From Vibrio chagasii (GTDB lineage: Bacteria; Pseudomonadota; Gammaproteobacteria; Enterobacterales; Vibrionaceae), in contig NZ_MSCI01000002.1 in assembly GCF_002954585.1 (NCBI RefSeq), positions 2,334,089 through 2,398,088 of the forward strand: a stretch of 64,000 nucleotides of DNA. Direction: 5' to 3'. The notes below the pieces were generated by a model. That model searched no databases, had not been told where the DNA came from, and was given only the letters and a program-made list of their open reading frames with translations. A program made the translations under genes and the position numbers. This document shows positions 17,501 through 26,700 of this stretch, one piece after another (position 1 is the stretch's first letter; each line of letters starts with the position of its first letter).

Positions 17501-17616
17501 GGGCTCGACTCCTTAGGTATCGTGAGATAGGTAACCACACCTGCAACCAGAATAAGCGCCAACAGAGAAAGCATGGTGCGAGCACGAGACAAAGCTGCAT
17601 CAATAATTGAATACAT
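14524..17616 (-). CDS. RND-family efflux pump inner-membrane permease
   Basis: A 1030-residue proton-driven transporter of the AcrB superfamily. TM1 is at about 11-30. Two large periplasmic loops and clusters of TM helices (about 335-475 and 860-1020) follow. The TM4 proton-relay region reads GMLVDGAIVVTEF, with one Asp where AcrB has two. It is cotranscribed with the adaptor gene 10 nt upstream, and no outer-membrane channel gene is adjacent, so it probably uses a TolC-type channel encoded elsewhere. It appears to correspond to an RND pair at the equivalent V. cholerae locus. The substrate is unknown. Confidence 0.9.
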   Translation of the reverse strand: MYSIIDAALSRARTMLSLLALILVAGVVTYLTIPKESSPDITIPIIYVSVGHQGISPTDAERLLVRPIEQELRSIEGVKEMNSTAAEGHVSVVLEFNVGVDLNKAMADVRDAVDLAKPKLPEDSDEPTVNEVTLASEQPVLSVVLFGTVPERTIVQIARELGDKLESYRQILEVDIAGDREDIVEIIVDPLLMESYSLDQADIYNLIALNNRVVAAGFVDTGYGRFSVKVPSVFNSLKDVLELPIKVDGKQVVTFGDVATVRRAFRDPESFARLDGKSAVVLDIKKRAGENIIETVELVKAVMAGAQQQAEWPNNLLVKYTWDESKDVKIMLNDLQNNILSAIILVVIVIIAILGVRTALLVGISIPGSFLTGLLVLSVFGLTVNIVVLFSLIMAVGMLVDGAIVVTEFADRRMQEGEGRKDAYRDAAKRMAWPITASTATTLAAFAPLLFWPDVTGEFMKFLPLTLIATLTASLIMALLFVPVLGGLIGKPQYVSPQNQARMVALHNGDFSQATGLTKVYYHTLSLAIKHPFKILFSAILLAVAVGFTYSKAGLGAEFFPEVDPPFFNVKVRSHGDLSIQEKDDIMRDIEQVMLNHEEFDTVYTRTGGDDQIGLISITPVDWQYRRSVKTIIEELKQQTDQYAGVEIEYKFPDAGPPVENDLVIELSAKTPEQLNQAAKIVRSWADGNQTLTNISDTASKDGIDWKVDIRRDDAARFAADATLVGNTVQFVTNGLKIGDYLPDDSAEEVDILVRYPNDKRDIGRFDQLRVKTPAGLVPITNFAQIIPDHKQDTIKRLDGKRVVNIMADMEEGYNLALELPKIEQALSELGLPDSVDFRIRGQNEEQENSSAFLQTAFLVALAVMALILITQFNSFYQAFLILSAVLFSTVGVFVGLLIFQRPFGIVMSGIGVIALAGIVVNNNIVLIDTYNQLVKRGLDKRDAILRTGVQRLRPVMLTTVTTILGLMPMVLEMNIDLINQKIEFGAPSTQWWSQLATAIAGGLAFATVLTLVLTPCLLMLGRNNKPEKH

Positions 17617-17626
17617 CAGTTATCTC

Positions 17627-18751
17627 CTACTCAGCCGCTAGATTTGACAGTTCAGCACCTTGCTCAACCGCAATCACCGAATCACCATCACGAACAAAGC
17701 CTTGTCCAACGGTAATAATGTCAACCTTTTGTCCCAACCCGGTGAGCCAAACTCCATCTTGCTCAGCCTTCACTAGCTGTATGCCAACAAACTTAACGCT
17801 TGGCGCATCATCAACTGACACCAGAGTTTTAACTCCTAGGTTACCCGCTTCGTCTAATGCCAACATCGCAGGAGTCACCTTGATAGCATCTCTTGTTTCT
17901 AGATTGAGTTTTACTTCAGCACTGACACCGGCGGGCAGTAAGCCATCAGAGTTATCGATTTCAATTTCGATTGGGAAGGTATTAGTAGAAGCTGAAGAGA
18001 TTCGAGACACATAACGCAATCGCCCTTCCACTTCATCTCTGCCAAGTAGACGAACCAATGCTTCTTGATTAACTAACAGATGCTGAATATGACGCTCAGT
18101 GACATCCGCCTCAATCACCAGAGGATCGAGGTCAATCACGCTAGCAACGGGATCGCCAACACCAACAAAATCACCGAGCTCGACCATTAAATCTTGAACC
18201 ACACCCGAGAAAGGTGAAGTAATCACAGTATTCTTTAAAGCCAAATCCGCATTGCGCATCATAGCCTTCGCTTCTGTTAAAGAGGCCTCTGCAGTGGTGT
18301 AAGCAATTTCCCCTTGCAGCCCTCTTTTCTTCAGTGATTGCGCCGCTTTAAATTCTTTCTGCTTTAGGCGATACAGAGCCGATGCTCGTTCTAACTGTAT
18401 TTCCAAGTCGCCTTTATCGATCTGAGCAATGGCTTGGCCTGCTTTTACAGTATCACCCTTGGCAACGTTCAACCTAACGACCTTACCTGCAACTTCTGCG
18501 CCTAATCGCGCATGTCGATCTGGCGCTGTTCGACCGTATAAATCAATGGTCTTAAAGGTGGGTGATGAGGTAAATGTTTGGTAGGAAACCTTGGCTAATG
18601 GAATCTCTGTCGCTTTTCGCTCAGGCGACTCTTCGGCTTGTCCCACACCTAAACCCAGCCAGATAGAAAGCAGTATGACCAAAGTCAGAGAGACCAACCA
18701 CGGCTGCTTAAGTTTCTGAAAAAGTGACGAGTTAGAAAATAGAGTGGACAT
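17627..18751 (-). CDS. RND efflux periplasmic adaptor (membrane fusion protein)
   Basis: A 374-residue HlyD/AcrA-type adaptor with an N-terminal membrane anchor (about 19-34). The first lipoyl half is at LGAEVAGKVVRLNVAKGDTVKAGQ (about 82-105). An alpha-hairpin region (about 112-160), the second lipoyl half with SPFSGVVQDLMVELGDFV, and a beta-barrel domain follow. It bridges the permease to an outer-membrane channel. It lies first in a two-gene operon, with an inverted repeat 35 nt before the start codon that could be an operator. Confidence 0.9.
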   Translation of the reverse strand: MSTLFSNSSLFQKLKQPWLVSLTLVILLSIWLGLGVGQAEESPERKATEIPLAKVSYQTFTSSPTFKTIDLYGRTAPDRHARLGAEVAGKVVRLNVAKGDTVKAGQAIAQIDKGDLEIQLERASALYRLKQKEFKAAQSLKKRGLQGEIAYTTAEASLTEAKAMMRNADLALKNTVITSPFSGVVQDLMVELGDFVGVGDPVASVIDLDPLVIEADVTERHIQHLLVNQEALVRLLGRDEVEGRLRYVSRISSASTNTFPIEIEIDNSDGLLPAGVSAEVKLNLETRDAIKVTPAMLALDEAGNLGVKTLVSVDDAPSVKFVGIQLVKAEQDGVWLTGLGQKVDIITVGQGFVRDGDSVIAVEQGAELSNLAAE

Positions 18752-18786
18752 AGCAAATCCTTTTCTGGCGCATTAGGTGCATTAAT

Positions 18787-18802
18787 TGACGCAACAGCGT
18801 CA
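18787..18802. promoter_or_regulatory. Inverted repeat upstream of the RND operon
   Basis: TGACGC-AACA-GCGTCA is a perfect 6-bp dyad with a 4-nt spacer, 35 bp before the adaptor start. It fits a dimeric repressor site or a small leader hairpin. No regulator gene is adjacent. Confidence 0.35.
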
Positions 18803-18923
18803 CAAGAGATGCACTGATAAAAATAAGTAATATTAACAGGACAGGAGAAATAAAGTTGAGGACGTTATCGACAGTTTAAAAAATATGCCGTGTACTAAAG
18901 GAAAGTAAAAATGAAGGGGATAA

Positions 18924-18957
18924 AAAACAAAAACGCCGAACATAAGTCCGGCGTTTA
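18924..18957 (-). terminator. Intrinsic terminator of erpA
   Basis: The stem AAACGCCG/CGGCGTTT encloses a 9-nt loop, with T-rich sequence following on the minus strand. Confidence 0.75.
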
Positions 18958-19002
18958 AGGTGTTTCGAATATGGCTTTGAATTAAGCGACGTTAATCTCG
19001 GC

Positions 19003-19344
19003 CTATACGCTGAATGATGCACCACAACCACATGTAGTTGTTGCATTAGGGTTGTTAACAAAGAAACGGGCGCCTTCTAGGCCTTCAGTGTAATCAACCA
19101 CGCCACCCATTAGGTATTGTAGGCTCATTGGATCGACAACCAGCGTTACACCGCTGTTTACGATAGTAGTGTCGCCATCATTTACTTTTTCATCGAATGT
19201 GAAGCCGTATTGGAAACCACTACAACCACCACCTGTAATGTATACACGCAGTTTTAGCTCTGGGTTTTCTTCTTCAGCAATCAGCGTTTGTACGCGGGTA
19301 GCTGCTGCATCAGAAAAAGACAATGGGATATTTGCTTCGCTCAC
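19003..19344 (-). CDS. erpA: ErpA, A-type iron-sulfur cluster insertion protein
   Basis: A 113-residue carrier that delivers Fe-S clusters to apoproteins, including the isoprenoid enzymes IspG/H in E. coli. The three cluster cysteines are C41 in GGGCSGF and C105 and C107 in CGCGASF. The start is the GTG at 19344, which gives MSEANIPLSF. It has GAGAGG 5 nt upstream and the family length, unlike the longer ATG-started frame. It is divergent from hemL. Confidence 0.95.
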   Translation of the reverse strand: MSEANIPLSFSDAAATRVQTLIAEEENPELKLRVYITGGGCSGFQYGFTFDEKVNDGDTTIVNSGVTLVVDPMSLQYLMGGVVDYTEGLEGARFFVNNPNATTTCGCGASFSV

Positions 19345-19640
19345 GACAACCTCTCTTACCTGTGTCAAAAACAACATGATACAAATCTAATTCGAGACCA
19401 TAGTTGTTGAGTGTTTTCTTATATTCTGCTGATTATCCAATACCTGACTGAAACGTTCAAGTATTCACCACCTGATCGCCGTTTTTCCTGCTAAAAACTC
19501 ATCAAATAAAAACAAAATGAATGTGCAACCACACAAAATAATCAGATTCGGGCGATTATATCAGCTAAACCATTCCTAGTTGGATTATGGATAGGTACAA
19601 TGCCTGCCAATTGGTCCGACAGTCAAAAGAGGATATATCA

Positions 19641-20936
19641 ATGACCAAATCAGCAGAGCTGTACGAAAAAGCACAGCAAACTATTCCTGGTGGCGTAAAC
19701 TCTCCAGTTCGTGCATTCAATGGCGTAGGTGGTTCTCCAATCTTCGTTGAACGCGCTGATGGCCCACTTATTTTTGATGCTGATGGTAAAGCATATATCG
19801 ACTACGTTGGCTCTTGGGGTCCAATGATCCTTGGTCACAACCACGCTGTTATCCGTGATGCTGTAATTGAAGCAGCTCAACGTGGTCTTAGCTTCGGTGC
19901 TCCAACTGAAACTGAAATCAAAATGGCAGAGCTTGTGTCTGAGATGGTTCCTTCAATGGAACAGCTACGTATGGTTAGCTCAGGTACTGAAGCAACCATG
20001 AGCGCGATTCGCCTTGCTCGTGGCTTTACTGGTCGTGACAAAATTCTTAAGTTTGAAGGCTGCTACCATGGCCACGCAGACAGCCTACTTGTAAAAGCAG
20101 GTTCTGGCGCTCTGACTCTAGGTCAGCCAAGCTCTCCAGGCGTACCAGCAGACTTCGCTAAGCACACACTAACGGCGACATTCAACAACCTAGACTCGGT
20201 ACGTGAGCTGTTTGAAGCAAACAAAGGTGAGATCGCTTGTATCATCGTTGAACCTGTAGCAGGCAACATGAACTGTATCCCACCAGTAGAAGGTTTCCAC
20301 GAAGGTCTACGTGAGATCTGTGACCAAGAAGGCGCGCTACTTATCTTTGATGAAGTGATGACAGGTTTCCGTGTTGCTGAAGGCTGTGCGCAGGCTTACT
20401 ACAACATCAAGCCAGACCTAACGTGTCTTGGTAAAGTTATCGGTGGCGGTATGCCAGTGGGTGCTTTTGGTGGTCGTAAAGACGTGATGCAATACATCGC
20501 ACCAACGGGCCCAGTTTACCAAGCGGGTACTCTTTCAGGTAACCCAGTAGCAATGGCCGCGGGCTATGCATGTCTGAACCTTCTACGTGAAGAAGGCAAC
20601 GAGAAGCGTCTAGCATCGAAAACTAAGCAGCTAGCGAATGGCTTCAAGCAACTTGCTGACAAGCACGGTATTCCAATGCTAGTTCACCAAGTTGGTGGCA
20701 TGTTTGGTTTCTTCTTCACTGAGCAAGAAGCAGTAACGTGCTACGAAGATGTAACTAAGTGTGATGTAGAACGCTTCAAGCGCTTCTTCCACCTAATGCT
20801 AGATCACGGTGTATACCTTGCACCTTCTGCATTCGAAGCAAGCTTCACATCTCTTGCTCACGGTTCAAAAGAGATTGAAGCAACACTAGAAGCCGCTGAC
20901 CGTTCTCTTGCTATTATTGCTGCAGAAAGCAAATAA
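19641..20936 (+). CDS. hemL: HemL, glutamate-1-semialdehyde 2,1-aminomutase
   Basis: A 431-residue PLP enzyme making 5-aminolevulinate in the C5 route to heme. The substrate and cofactor region VSSGTEATMSAIRLARG, IFDEVMTGFR and the PLP lysine in LGKVIGGGMPVGAF are visible. I place the start at MTKSAELYEKAQQ (19641), preceded by GAGGA, and not at an in-frame ATG 54 nt upstream. It neighbours erpA, as in other gammaproteobacteria. Confidence 0.96.
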   Translation: MTKSAELYEKAQQTIPGGVNSPVRAFNGVGGSPIFVERADGPLIFDADGKAYIDYVGSWGPMILGHNHAVIRDAVIEAAQRGLSFGAPTETEIKMAELVSEMVPSMEQLRMVSSGTEATMSAIRLARGFTGRDKILKFEGCYHGHADSLLVKAGSGALTLGQPSSPGVPADFAKHTLTATFNNLDSVRELFEANKGEIACIIVEPVAGNMNCIPPVEGFHEGLREICDQEGALLIFDEVMTGFRVAEGCAQAYYNIKPDLTCLGKVIGGGMPVGAFGGRKDVMQYIAPTGPVYQAGTLSGNPVAMAAGYACLNLLREEGNEKRLASKTKQLANGFKQLADKHGIPMLVHQVGGMFGFFFTEQEAVTCYEDVTKCDVERFKRFFHLMLDHGVYLAPSAFEASFTSLAHGSKEIEATLEAADRSLAIIAAESK

Positions 20937-20973
20937 TCAAAAGCGCGAATAAGTCGCTAACTGATTGAATTTA

Positions 20974-20998
20974 GGGCTGCATTAACGCAGCCCTTTTT
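20974..20998 (+). terminator. Intrinsic terminator of hemL
   Basis: The stem GGGCTGC/GCAGCCC has a 6-nt loop then TTTTT, 37 nt past the stop. Confidence 0.88.
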
Positions 20999-21067
20999 AA
21001 TGGATAGCACTAAGCTTGCAAGGGGAACTCCCTCTATCACATCCGTCGACCTATGTCGGCAAAGCGC

Positions 21068-21193
21068 TTAACGTTCCCAGAACAAGAAAACCAACAGCAT
21101 CAGCGTACCAAGGAACATTCTGAACCAAGGGATCTCTTTTTTCGTTTGCTGCTCTTCATCTTGGCATTTCTTATCTTTATTACAGCATCCCAT
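21068..21193 (-). CDS. Small cysteine-rich membrane protein, 41 residues, function unknown
   Basis: An unrecognised small gene on the minus strand. The protein starts MGCCNKDKKCQDEEQQ, then a charged linker TKKEIPWFR, then one hydrophobic helix (MFLGTLMLLVFLFW) ending in ER. AGGAG lies 8 nt upstream of the ATG (21202-21206), a strong ribosome-binding site. Three cysteines lie in the first ten residues, with C3-C4 right after the start, which might bind metal or be modified. It sits between hemL and the PerM-like gene, antisense to a spurious frame. I recall similar small proteins in other vibrios but cannot verify it. Confidence 0.65.
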   Translation of the reverse strand: MGCCNKDKKCQDEEQQTKKEIPWFRMFLGTLMLLVFLFWER

Positions 21194-21269
21194 TATCAAA
21201 ACTCCTCATTGCTAACTCTCTGTTTTGCAGCCATTATAAACTCAGAACGCAAATATAGAGACCATTACC

Positions 21270-22355
21270 GTGTCAGAAAAAATTAAAATCAATTCCAGTC
21301 ACTGGGTAATCATCATTGCGCTGCTCGCCGCGGCTTATGCTTGTTACCTACTTATAGAACCATACGTTAACTCAATCGTGATGGCCTTCATCATTTCACT
21401 GTTAATGTTTCCGATCCATGAGTGGCTTGAAAAGAAGATCCCGAACAAAGCAAACCTCGTCTCATTGCTATCTTGTGTGATCTTAACCTTTATTATTGTT
21501 ATCCCTTTACTGGCGGTATTTGCAGCGATCGTGCAGCAAGGCTCTCTATTTTCTCAAAATACCTATCAATGGGTCACACATGGCGGTATTCAAACCCTGT
21601 TTGAGCACCCTATCGTGGTTAAAGCGTTATCTTTCATTAATAACTACCTGCCTTTCGATAACATTGAACCGAAAGCTATCGCACAGAAAGTTGGTGAGTT
21701 CGCGACAAGCTTTGGCTCTAAGCTTGTCGGCATTAGTGCGAAGATCCTTGGTGATGCGACCAACTTCTTGATGGACTTCTTCTTGATGCTGTTCGTTCTG
21801 TTCTTCCTGTTAAGAGATCATGACAAAATCATCAGTGTGGTTCGCCACATTCTTCCTCTGTCTCGCAGCCAAGAAGACAAACTTCTCGCTGAGATTGAGC
21901 AAGTATCGAAGTCAGCAGTGATGGGATCATTCCTAACTGCAATCGCACAAGGTATAGCTGGTGGTTTCGGTATGTGGATTGCTGGCTTCCCAGGACTGTT
22001 CTGGGGCACCATGATGGGCTTTGCCTCTTTCATCCCGGTGGTCGGTACTGCGCTAATCTGGATCCCAGCGGCGGCTTACTTGTTCTTAACCGGTGACACG
22101 ACTTGGGCTATCTTCTTAACGGTTTACTGCGTGGCAATTGTTGGTTCGATAGATAACCTACTACGACCGCTGTTAATGCAAGGCAGTGCGGGTATGAACA
22201 CCCTGATGATTTTCTTCTCGCTACTGGGTGGTATCCAACTATTCGGACTAATTGGTCTTATCTACGGCCCGCTGATTTTTGCGATTACCATTGTTCTATT
22301 TAACATCTACGATGAAGAGTTTAAGGACTTTTTAAATCAGCAAGACAAGAGTTAA
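21270..22355 (+). CDS. PerM / AI-2E family (UPF0118) permease
   Basis: A 361-residue inner-membrane protein with about seven to eight TM segments. Paired helices lie at the N-terminus (HWVIIIALLAAAYACYLLIEPYVNS). The conserved C-terminal block is GFPGLFWGTMMGFASFIPVVGTALIWIP, then LLGGIQLFGLIGLIYGPLI. Members are exporters or antiporters, and few substrates are proven. The start is a GTG at 21270. The first residues resemble a cytoplasmic tail, and no partner gene is adjacent. Confidence 0.82.
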   Translation: MSEKIKINSSHWVIIIALLAAAYACYLLIEPYVNSIVMAFIISLLMFPIHEWLEKKIPNKANLVSLLSCVILTFIIVIPLLAVFAAIVQQGSLFSQNTYQWVTHGGIQTLFEHPIVVKALSFINNYLPFDNIEPKAIAQKVGEFATSFGSKLVGISAKILGDATNFLMDFFLMLFVLFFLLRDHDKIISVVRHILPLSRSQEDKLLAEIEQVSKSAVMGSFLTAIAQGIAGGFGMWIAGFPGLFWGTMMGFASFIPVVGTALIWIPAAAYLFLTGDTTWAIFLTVYCVAIVGSIDNLLRPLLMQGSAGMNTLMIFFSLLGGIQLFGLIGLIYGPLIFAITIVLFNIYDEEFKDFLNQQDKS

Positions 22356-22407
22356 ACCGCTCTTCAATCACTTACTTGCCGAACGAGTATTAAACACTTC
22401 AAGCTTT

Positions 22408-22440
22408 GGGCGGATTATGCGAAAATCCGCCCTCATTTTT
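22408..22440 (+). terminator. Intrinsic terminator after the PerM-like gene
   Basis: The perfect stem GGGCGGAT/ATCCGCCC has a 9-nt loop followed by TCATTTTTT. Confidence 0.78.
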
Positions 22441-22465
22441 TGCTAACAATTCAATAGAGTGTCCT

Positions 22466-23488
22466 ATGTCAGCTTATATTGCCCCAAGCCAGATTGCTGA
22501 GCGCCAACTTGCCTACTTTGAAGGCAAACATGTTTTAGTTGCCGGTGAGGCTGAAGACTTATTCCCTGTTGAGTTAGCAAAACACTGTGAATCAGTCACT
22601 GTATTTACTTCAAACTACAGCTACTACCGTCAGCTTGAAGGCTACAGCGCTATTCAACGTTTTTACGGTGCTGAGTTTACCGAAGAGACCAAAGCTGACT
22701 TAGTGATGCTGTACTGGCCAAAAGCAAAAGCTGAAGCTGAGTTTTTGCTGGCGATGCTGTTTGCCAAACTAGGCAAAGATACTGAGATTGTTGTGGTTGG
22801 TGAGAACCGCTCTGGTGTGAAAAGCATCGAGAAAATGTTTGCCGCTTACGGTAAGGTCGCAAAATACGATTCAGCGCGTCGTTGCTCTTTCTACTGGGGT
22901 CAATGCTTTGAACAGCCAGCCGCTTTTAACCTACAAGACTGGTTTAAAACTTACTCGGTGAACATTGGTGAGCAATCACTTACCGTAAAAAGTCTGCCAG
23001 GTGTCTTTAGCCATGGTGAATTCGATGTCGGTAGCCAACTTCTGCTCGATACTTTGCCAACGTTAAAGGGGAAAGTGCTGGACTTCGGTTGCGGTGCCGG
23101 TGTACTCGGTGCAGTGATGGCCTCTCGCAACCCTGGTATTGAACTTGAGATGTGTGACATCAGTGCATTTGCAGTGGCGTCTAGCCAAGCAACACTGGAA
23201 GCGAACGGCTTAACGGGCAAAGTTTTCGCTTCTGACGTCTACTCAGATACAGCGCAAGACTATCAATTCATTATCAGCAACCCACCATTCCACTCAGGCT
23301 TGGATACGAGCTACAGTGCAACAGAAACCCTTCTGGCACAGGCTCCACAGTATTTAAACCGTTCTGGTGAGCTGATCATCGTTGCCAACAGCTTTTTAAA
23401 ATACATCCCGATTATTGAGCAAGCATTTGGAAAATGCGCGACTCTAAATAAGACCACTAAATTCGCGATCTACCACGCAAACAAGTAG
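22466..23488 (+). CDS. rsmC: RsmC, 16S rRNA m2G1207 methyltransferase
   Basis: A 340-residue SAM methyltransferase that modifies G1207 of 16S rRNA in the 30S subunit. Two tandem Rossmann-like halves are visible. The inactive N-terminal half contains KHVLVAGEAEDLFPVEL. The catalytic C-terminal half has KVLDFGCGAGVLGAVMA and the NPPFHSGLD motif. I chose the start MSAYIAPSQ at 22466, because the upstream in-frame ATG at 22406 overlaps a terminator. Confidence 0.93.
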   Translation: MSAYIAPSQIAERQLAYFEGKHVLVAGEAEDLFPVELAKHCESVTVFTSNYSYYRQLEGYSAIQRFYGAEFTEETKADLVMLYWPKAKAEAEFLLAMLFAKLGKDTEIVVVGENRSGVKSIEKMFAAYGKVAKYDSARRCSFYWGQCFEQPAAFNLQDWFKTYSVNIGEQSLTVKSLPGVFSHGEFDVGSQLLLDTLPTLKGKVLDFGCGAGVLGAVMASRNPGIELEMCDISAFAVASSQATLEANGLTGKVFASDVYSDTAQDYQFIISNPPFHSGLDTSYSATETLLAQAPQYLNRSGELIIVANSFLKYIPIIEQAFGKCATLNKTTKFAIYHANK

Positions 23489-23498
23489 CCTCTCTAGC

Positions 23499-23525
23499 AC
23501 AGCGCAGGGTCATTATCTGCGCTGT
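23499..23525 (+). terminator. Weak hairpin terminator after rsmC
   Basis: The perfect 9-bp stem ACAGCGCAG/CTGCGCTGT has a 9-nt loop. The following T-run is imperfect (CTGTTCATATTTTT), so efficiency is uncertain. Confidence 0.5.
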
Positions 23526-23704
23526 CTGTTCATATTTTTATCAAAAGTCTATAAAAGTGAGCTTTTGCACACGCTTTAAATACCACTTACTTGTCAAAGT
23601 AAAAAAACTCGTTAATTTCGTTAAATTGGAAATCATTTAATTCTATTCTCTGTACTTGTTTTCGCCCCTTTAGCAGTACATCAAAGGAAAGTAGTACCCA
23701 ATTT

Positions 23705-26700
23705 ATGTTTAGATTTTATCGTAAGCAGAAGTTTAAGCGCCTTCAAAACACCCTAATGCTGGCATTTCTTGTCCTTAGTATTACTCCAGTGACACTTATC
23801 GCGATATTTTTCCTCCAATCGCACAGTCAGGATCTTCAGGAACAAAGCACTTCGCACCTTGTTTCTGTTCGTGATACTAAGCAACAACAGATTGTCGACT
23901 ACCTACAGGCTCAAGAATCCCAAGTGATGGGCTTTGTTCGCTCAGAACTCGCCAATGCCAGTGGCGGACGCTTCTATGGTTTGATCAATGCTTTCCAGCG
24001 TTTGGGTTTGGATATTGACGAAGCTCGTAGCAATGCTCAGCAACGTTATATCCAAGGTTCTGGTGATCAGATCAAAACATCTATTCTTCCAGAGTCGAGC
24101 AGCTATATTGGTAGTGAGCGTTATCGCTTACTGCATAAGCGCTACCATAACGCGTATCTAGAGCTGCTTAAACGCTCTGATTTTGACGACATTTTATTGG
24201 TTGATATCAACGGTAACGTGGCTTACTCCGTCTTTAAGAATGACGATTACGGCACTAACTTGCTAACCGGTAAATACAAGGACTCAAACCTAGGTATTAC
24301 CTTCAAGCGACTAGCCAAAGACGTCACTGACCGACGTAAATCCAACGAAGATTACACGCCAGTTATTGTCTCTGACTTTAAGGATGAGAACGGTAAACAA
24401 ACTGCATGGCTAGGTGCACCTATTGTGCAGCAAGGCTATTTACACAGTTACGCGATGTTCAGACTGCCAATCAACGGCATCACTAAGCTGATTGCAGATC
24501 TAAACAAGAGCTCCAACATTCAAACTCTGCTCGTTGGTAGTGACCACTTACCTCGTAGCCTTGCTCACTCGCAAGAATCTATCAATCTAAGTCTAGATGT
24601 GGTGGACAAAGCACTGGCAGGCGAAACCGCTGTTGGCACATTCGATAACACCCAGAATCAAGCCATCATCGCAGCTTATACACCTATTGAACTCAAGTAC
24701 GCCACTTGGGCTTTGATCGTTGAGCTTCCAGAAAAAGAAGCCTTCGCACGTATTCACCAGCTTGAAAAGATCTTCGTTATCGTGATGCTCACGGCCATCA
24801 TTTTGGTGGTGGTTGCATCGCACTATTTATCAAACTTCATCACCTCACCGCTGCTTAAACTGACATGGGCAGCTGAGAAAGTCTCTGCTGGCGATCTTGA
24901 TGAAACCATGATCAATACTGAGCGCAAAGACGAAATTGGTCGCTTGGCTGTCAGCTTTGAGCGAATGCAGCGCTCGATTCGTGACAAGATGCAGCTAATC
25001 AAGAGTCAAAATGATGAACTTGAGGACAACCTTAAGACCATCCAGAAACAAAATGATGAGTTACAGCTAGCCAACAAACTCAAAGATGAATTCTTGGCAA
25101 CCACTTCACACGAGTTGAGAACACCTCTGCACGGTATGGTTGGTATTGCTGAAGCATTGATATCAGGTGCGAATGGCCCTATTCCGGCTAACCAGAAATA
25201 TCAGCTGGATATCATCATCAACAGTGGTCAGCGACTAGCAACCTTGGTTGATGACCTGCTTGATTATCACAAGATGCGTTACGGCAGTTTGGATATTAAA
25301 AAATCTGCTGTTGATCTATCTGCAGCCACTAGCTTGGTGCTCGAGCTATCTCACCACCTGTTGGGCAATAAACCGATTCGTATTATTAACCAAGTGCCGA
25401 GTGATTTAGGGCTAGTGTCATCCGATCCTCAGCGCCTTGAGCAGGTGATGTATAACTTGGTCGGCAACGCCATCAAGTACACATCAGAAGGTAAAATCGT
25501 TATCTCTGCGAGTGTCATCGACGACAACATTCGTGTGCAAGTGGTCGATACAGGTCAAGGCATACCAGCAGAGTACCTTGAACATATCTTCGAACCTCTA
25601 ATTCAAGCAGGCCAAGATGCCAGTAACTACCGCCAAGGTGCAGGTCTTGGCTTATCGATCAGTCGCCAGTTAATTGAGTTAATGGGTGGTTCGCTGTACG
25701 TAAGTAGCCAACCAATGCTAGGTACTACTTTCAGCTTCACTCTGCCTTTAGCGACAGAAGAAGAGCTTAAAAACTACAATGAATCAGGTAGCTACTCGCA
25801 CTTCAAAGCGCCTGATTTAATTGATAACACGCAGCAGGAAAACAGCGTCATCAATGAGAACCCTGATGGCCCACTTCTGGTTATCGCGGATGATGAACCC
25901 GTTAACCTACGTGTACTAGACAGTTTCTTGAAACTAGAGGGTTATCGAGTACGTACAGCCTGCGATGGCCCTGAAACCATCGAGTTGATTGAAAAAGAGA
26001 AGCCAGAGCTACTGCTGCTAGACATCATGATGCCGGGCATGAGCGGCTATCAAGTGTGTGAAACACTGCGTAAGCAATATGACCATGCGCAATTACCAAT
26101 CATAATGCTGACCGCCCTCAACCAAGCAGAAGACCGTGTACGCGGCTTCGAAGCTGGCGCTAATGACTATTTGTCTAAGCCATTCAACAAACAAGAACTA
26201 GCAGCTCGAATCACAGCGCATCTCTCAGCAAGTAAAGCTGAGCAGAGACGCCTTGAGAACGACCAACTACAACTCGAACTCAAGCACAGAGCTATGGTTG
26301 AAGCTAACTTGCTAGAAACTCAAGGCCGTTTACTCGAGCAGCTGGAATCCGCGCCAGAGGCCATCATCTGCATTCGTGATGACCAACGTATTCGCTTTGC
26401 CAACGAAGCCGCAGCCAAGTTATTTAGACGTGGCCAAGAGCAACTTAAGCGCTCAATGGCCGATGAAATCATCGCGCCTAAATACCTTAAGGTGGAGCAA
26501 GCGCACTACTGTGGCGATATCGACATCTATATAGATGACACTCGTCAGCGCATACCGAGTGACATCCTCAAGTTACCTGAAGGCTCTGGGCTAGACACCA
26601 TGTACATCTTCAATGTTGGCGGTGGCGTAAACTCAAACCGTATTAATAACCTTGAGACGGCTGTTGAAGCGCTTTCTAGCTATGCTTTTGAAGGTGATAA

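Noticed and set aside
21053..21286. 77-codon plus-strand frame with a hydrophobic stretch
   Set aside because: It is antisense to the 41-residue gene at 21068-21193, lacks a good ribosome-binding site, and overlaps the next gene's start.
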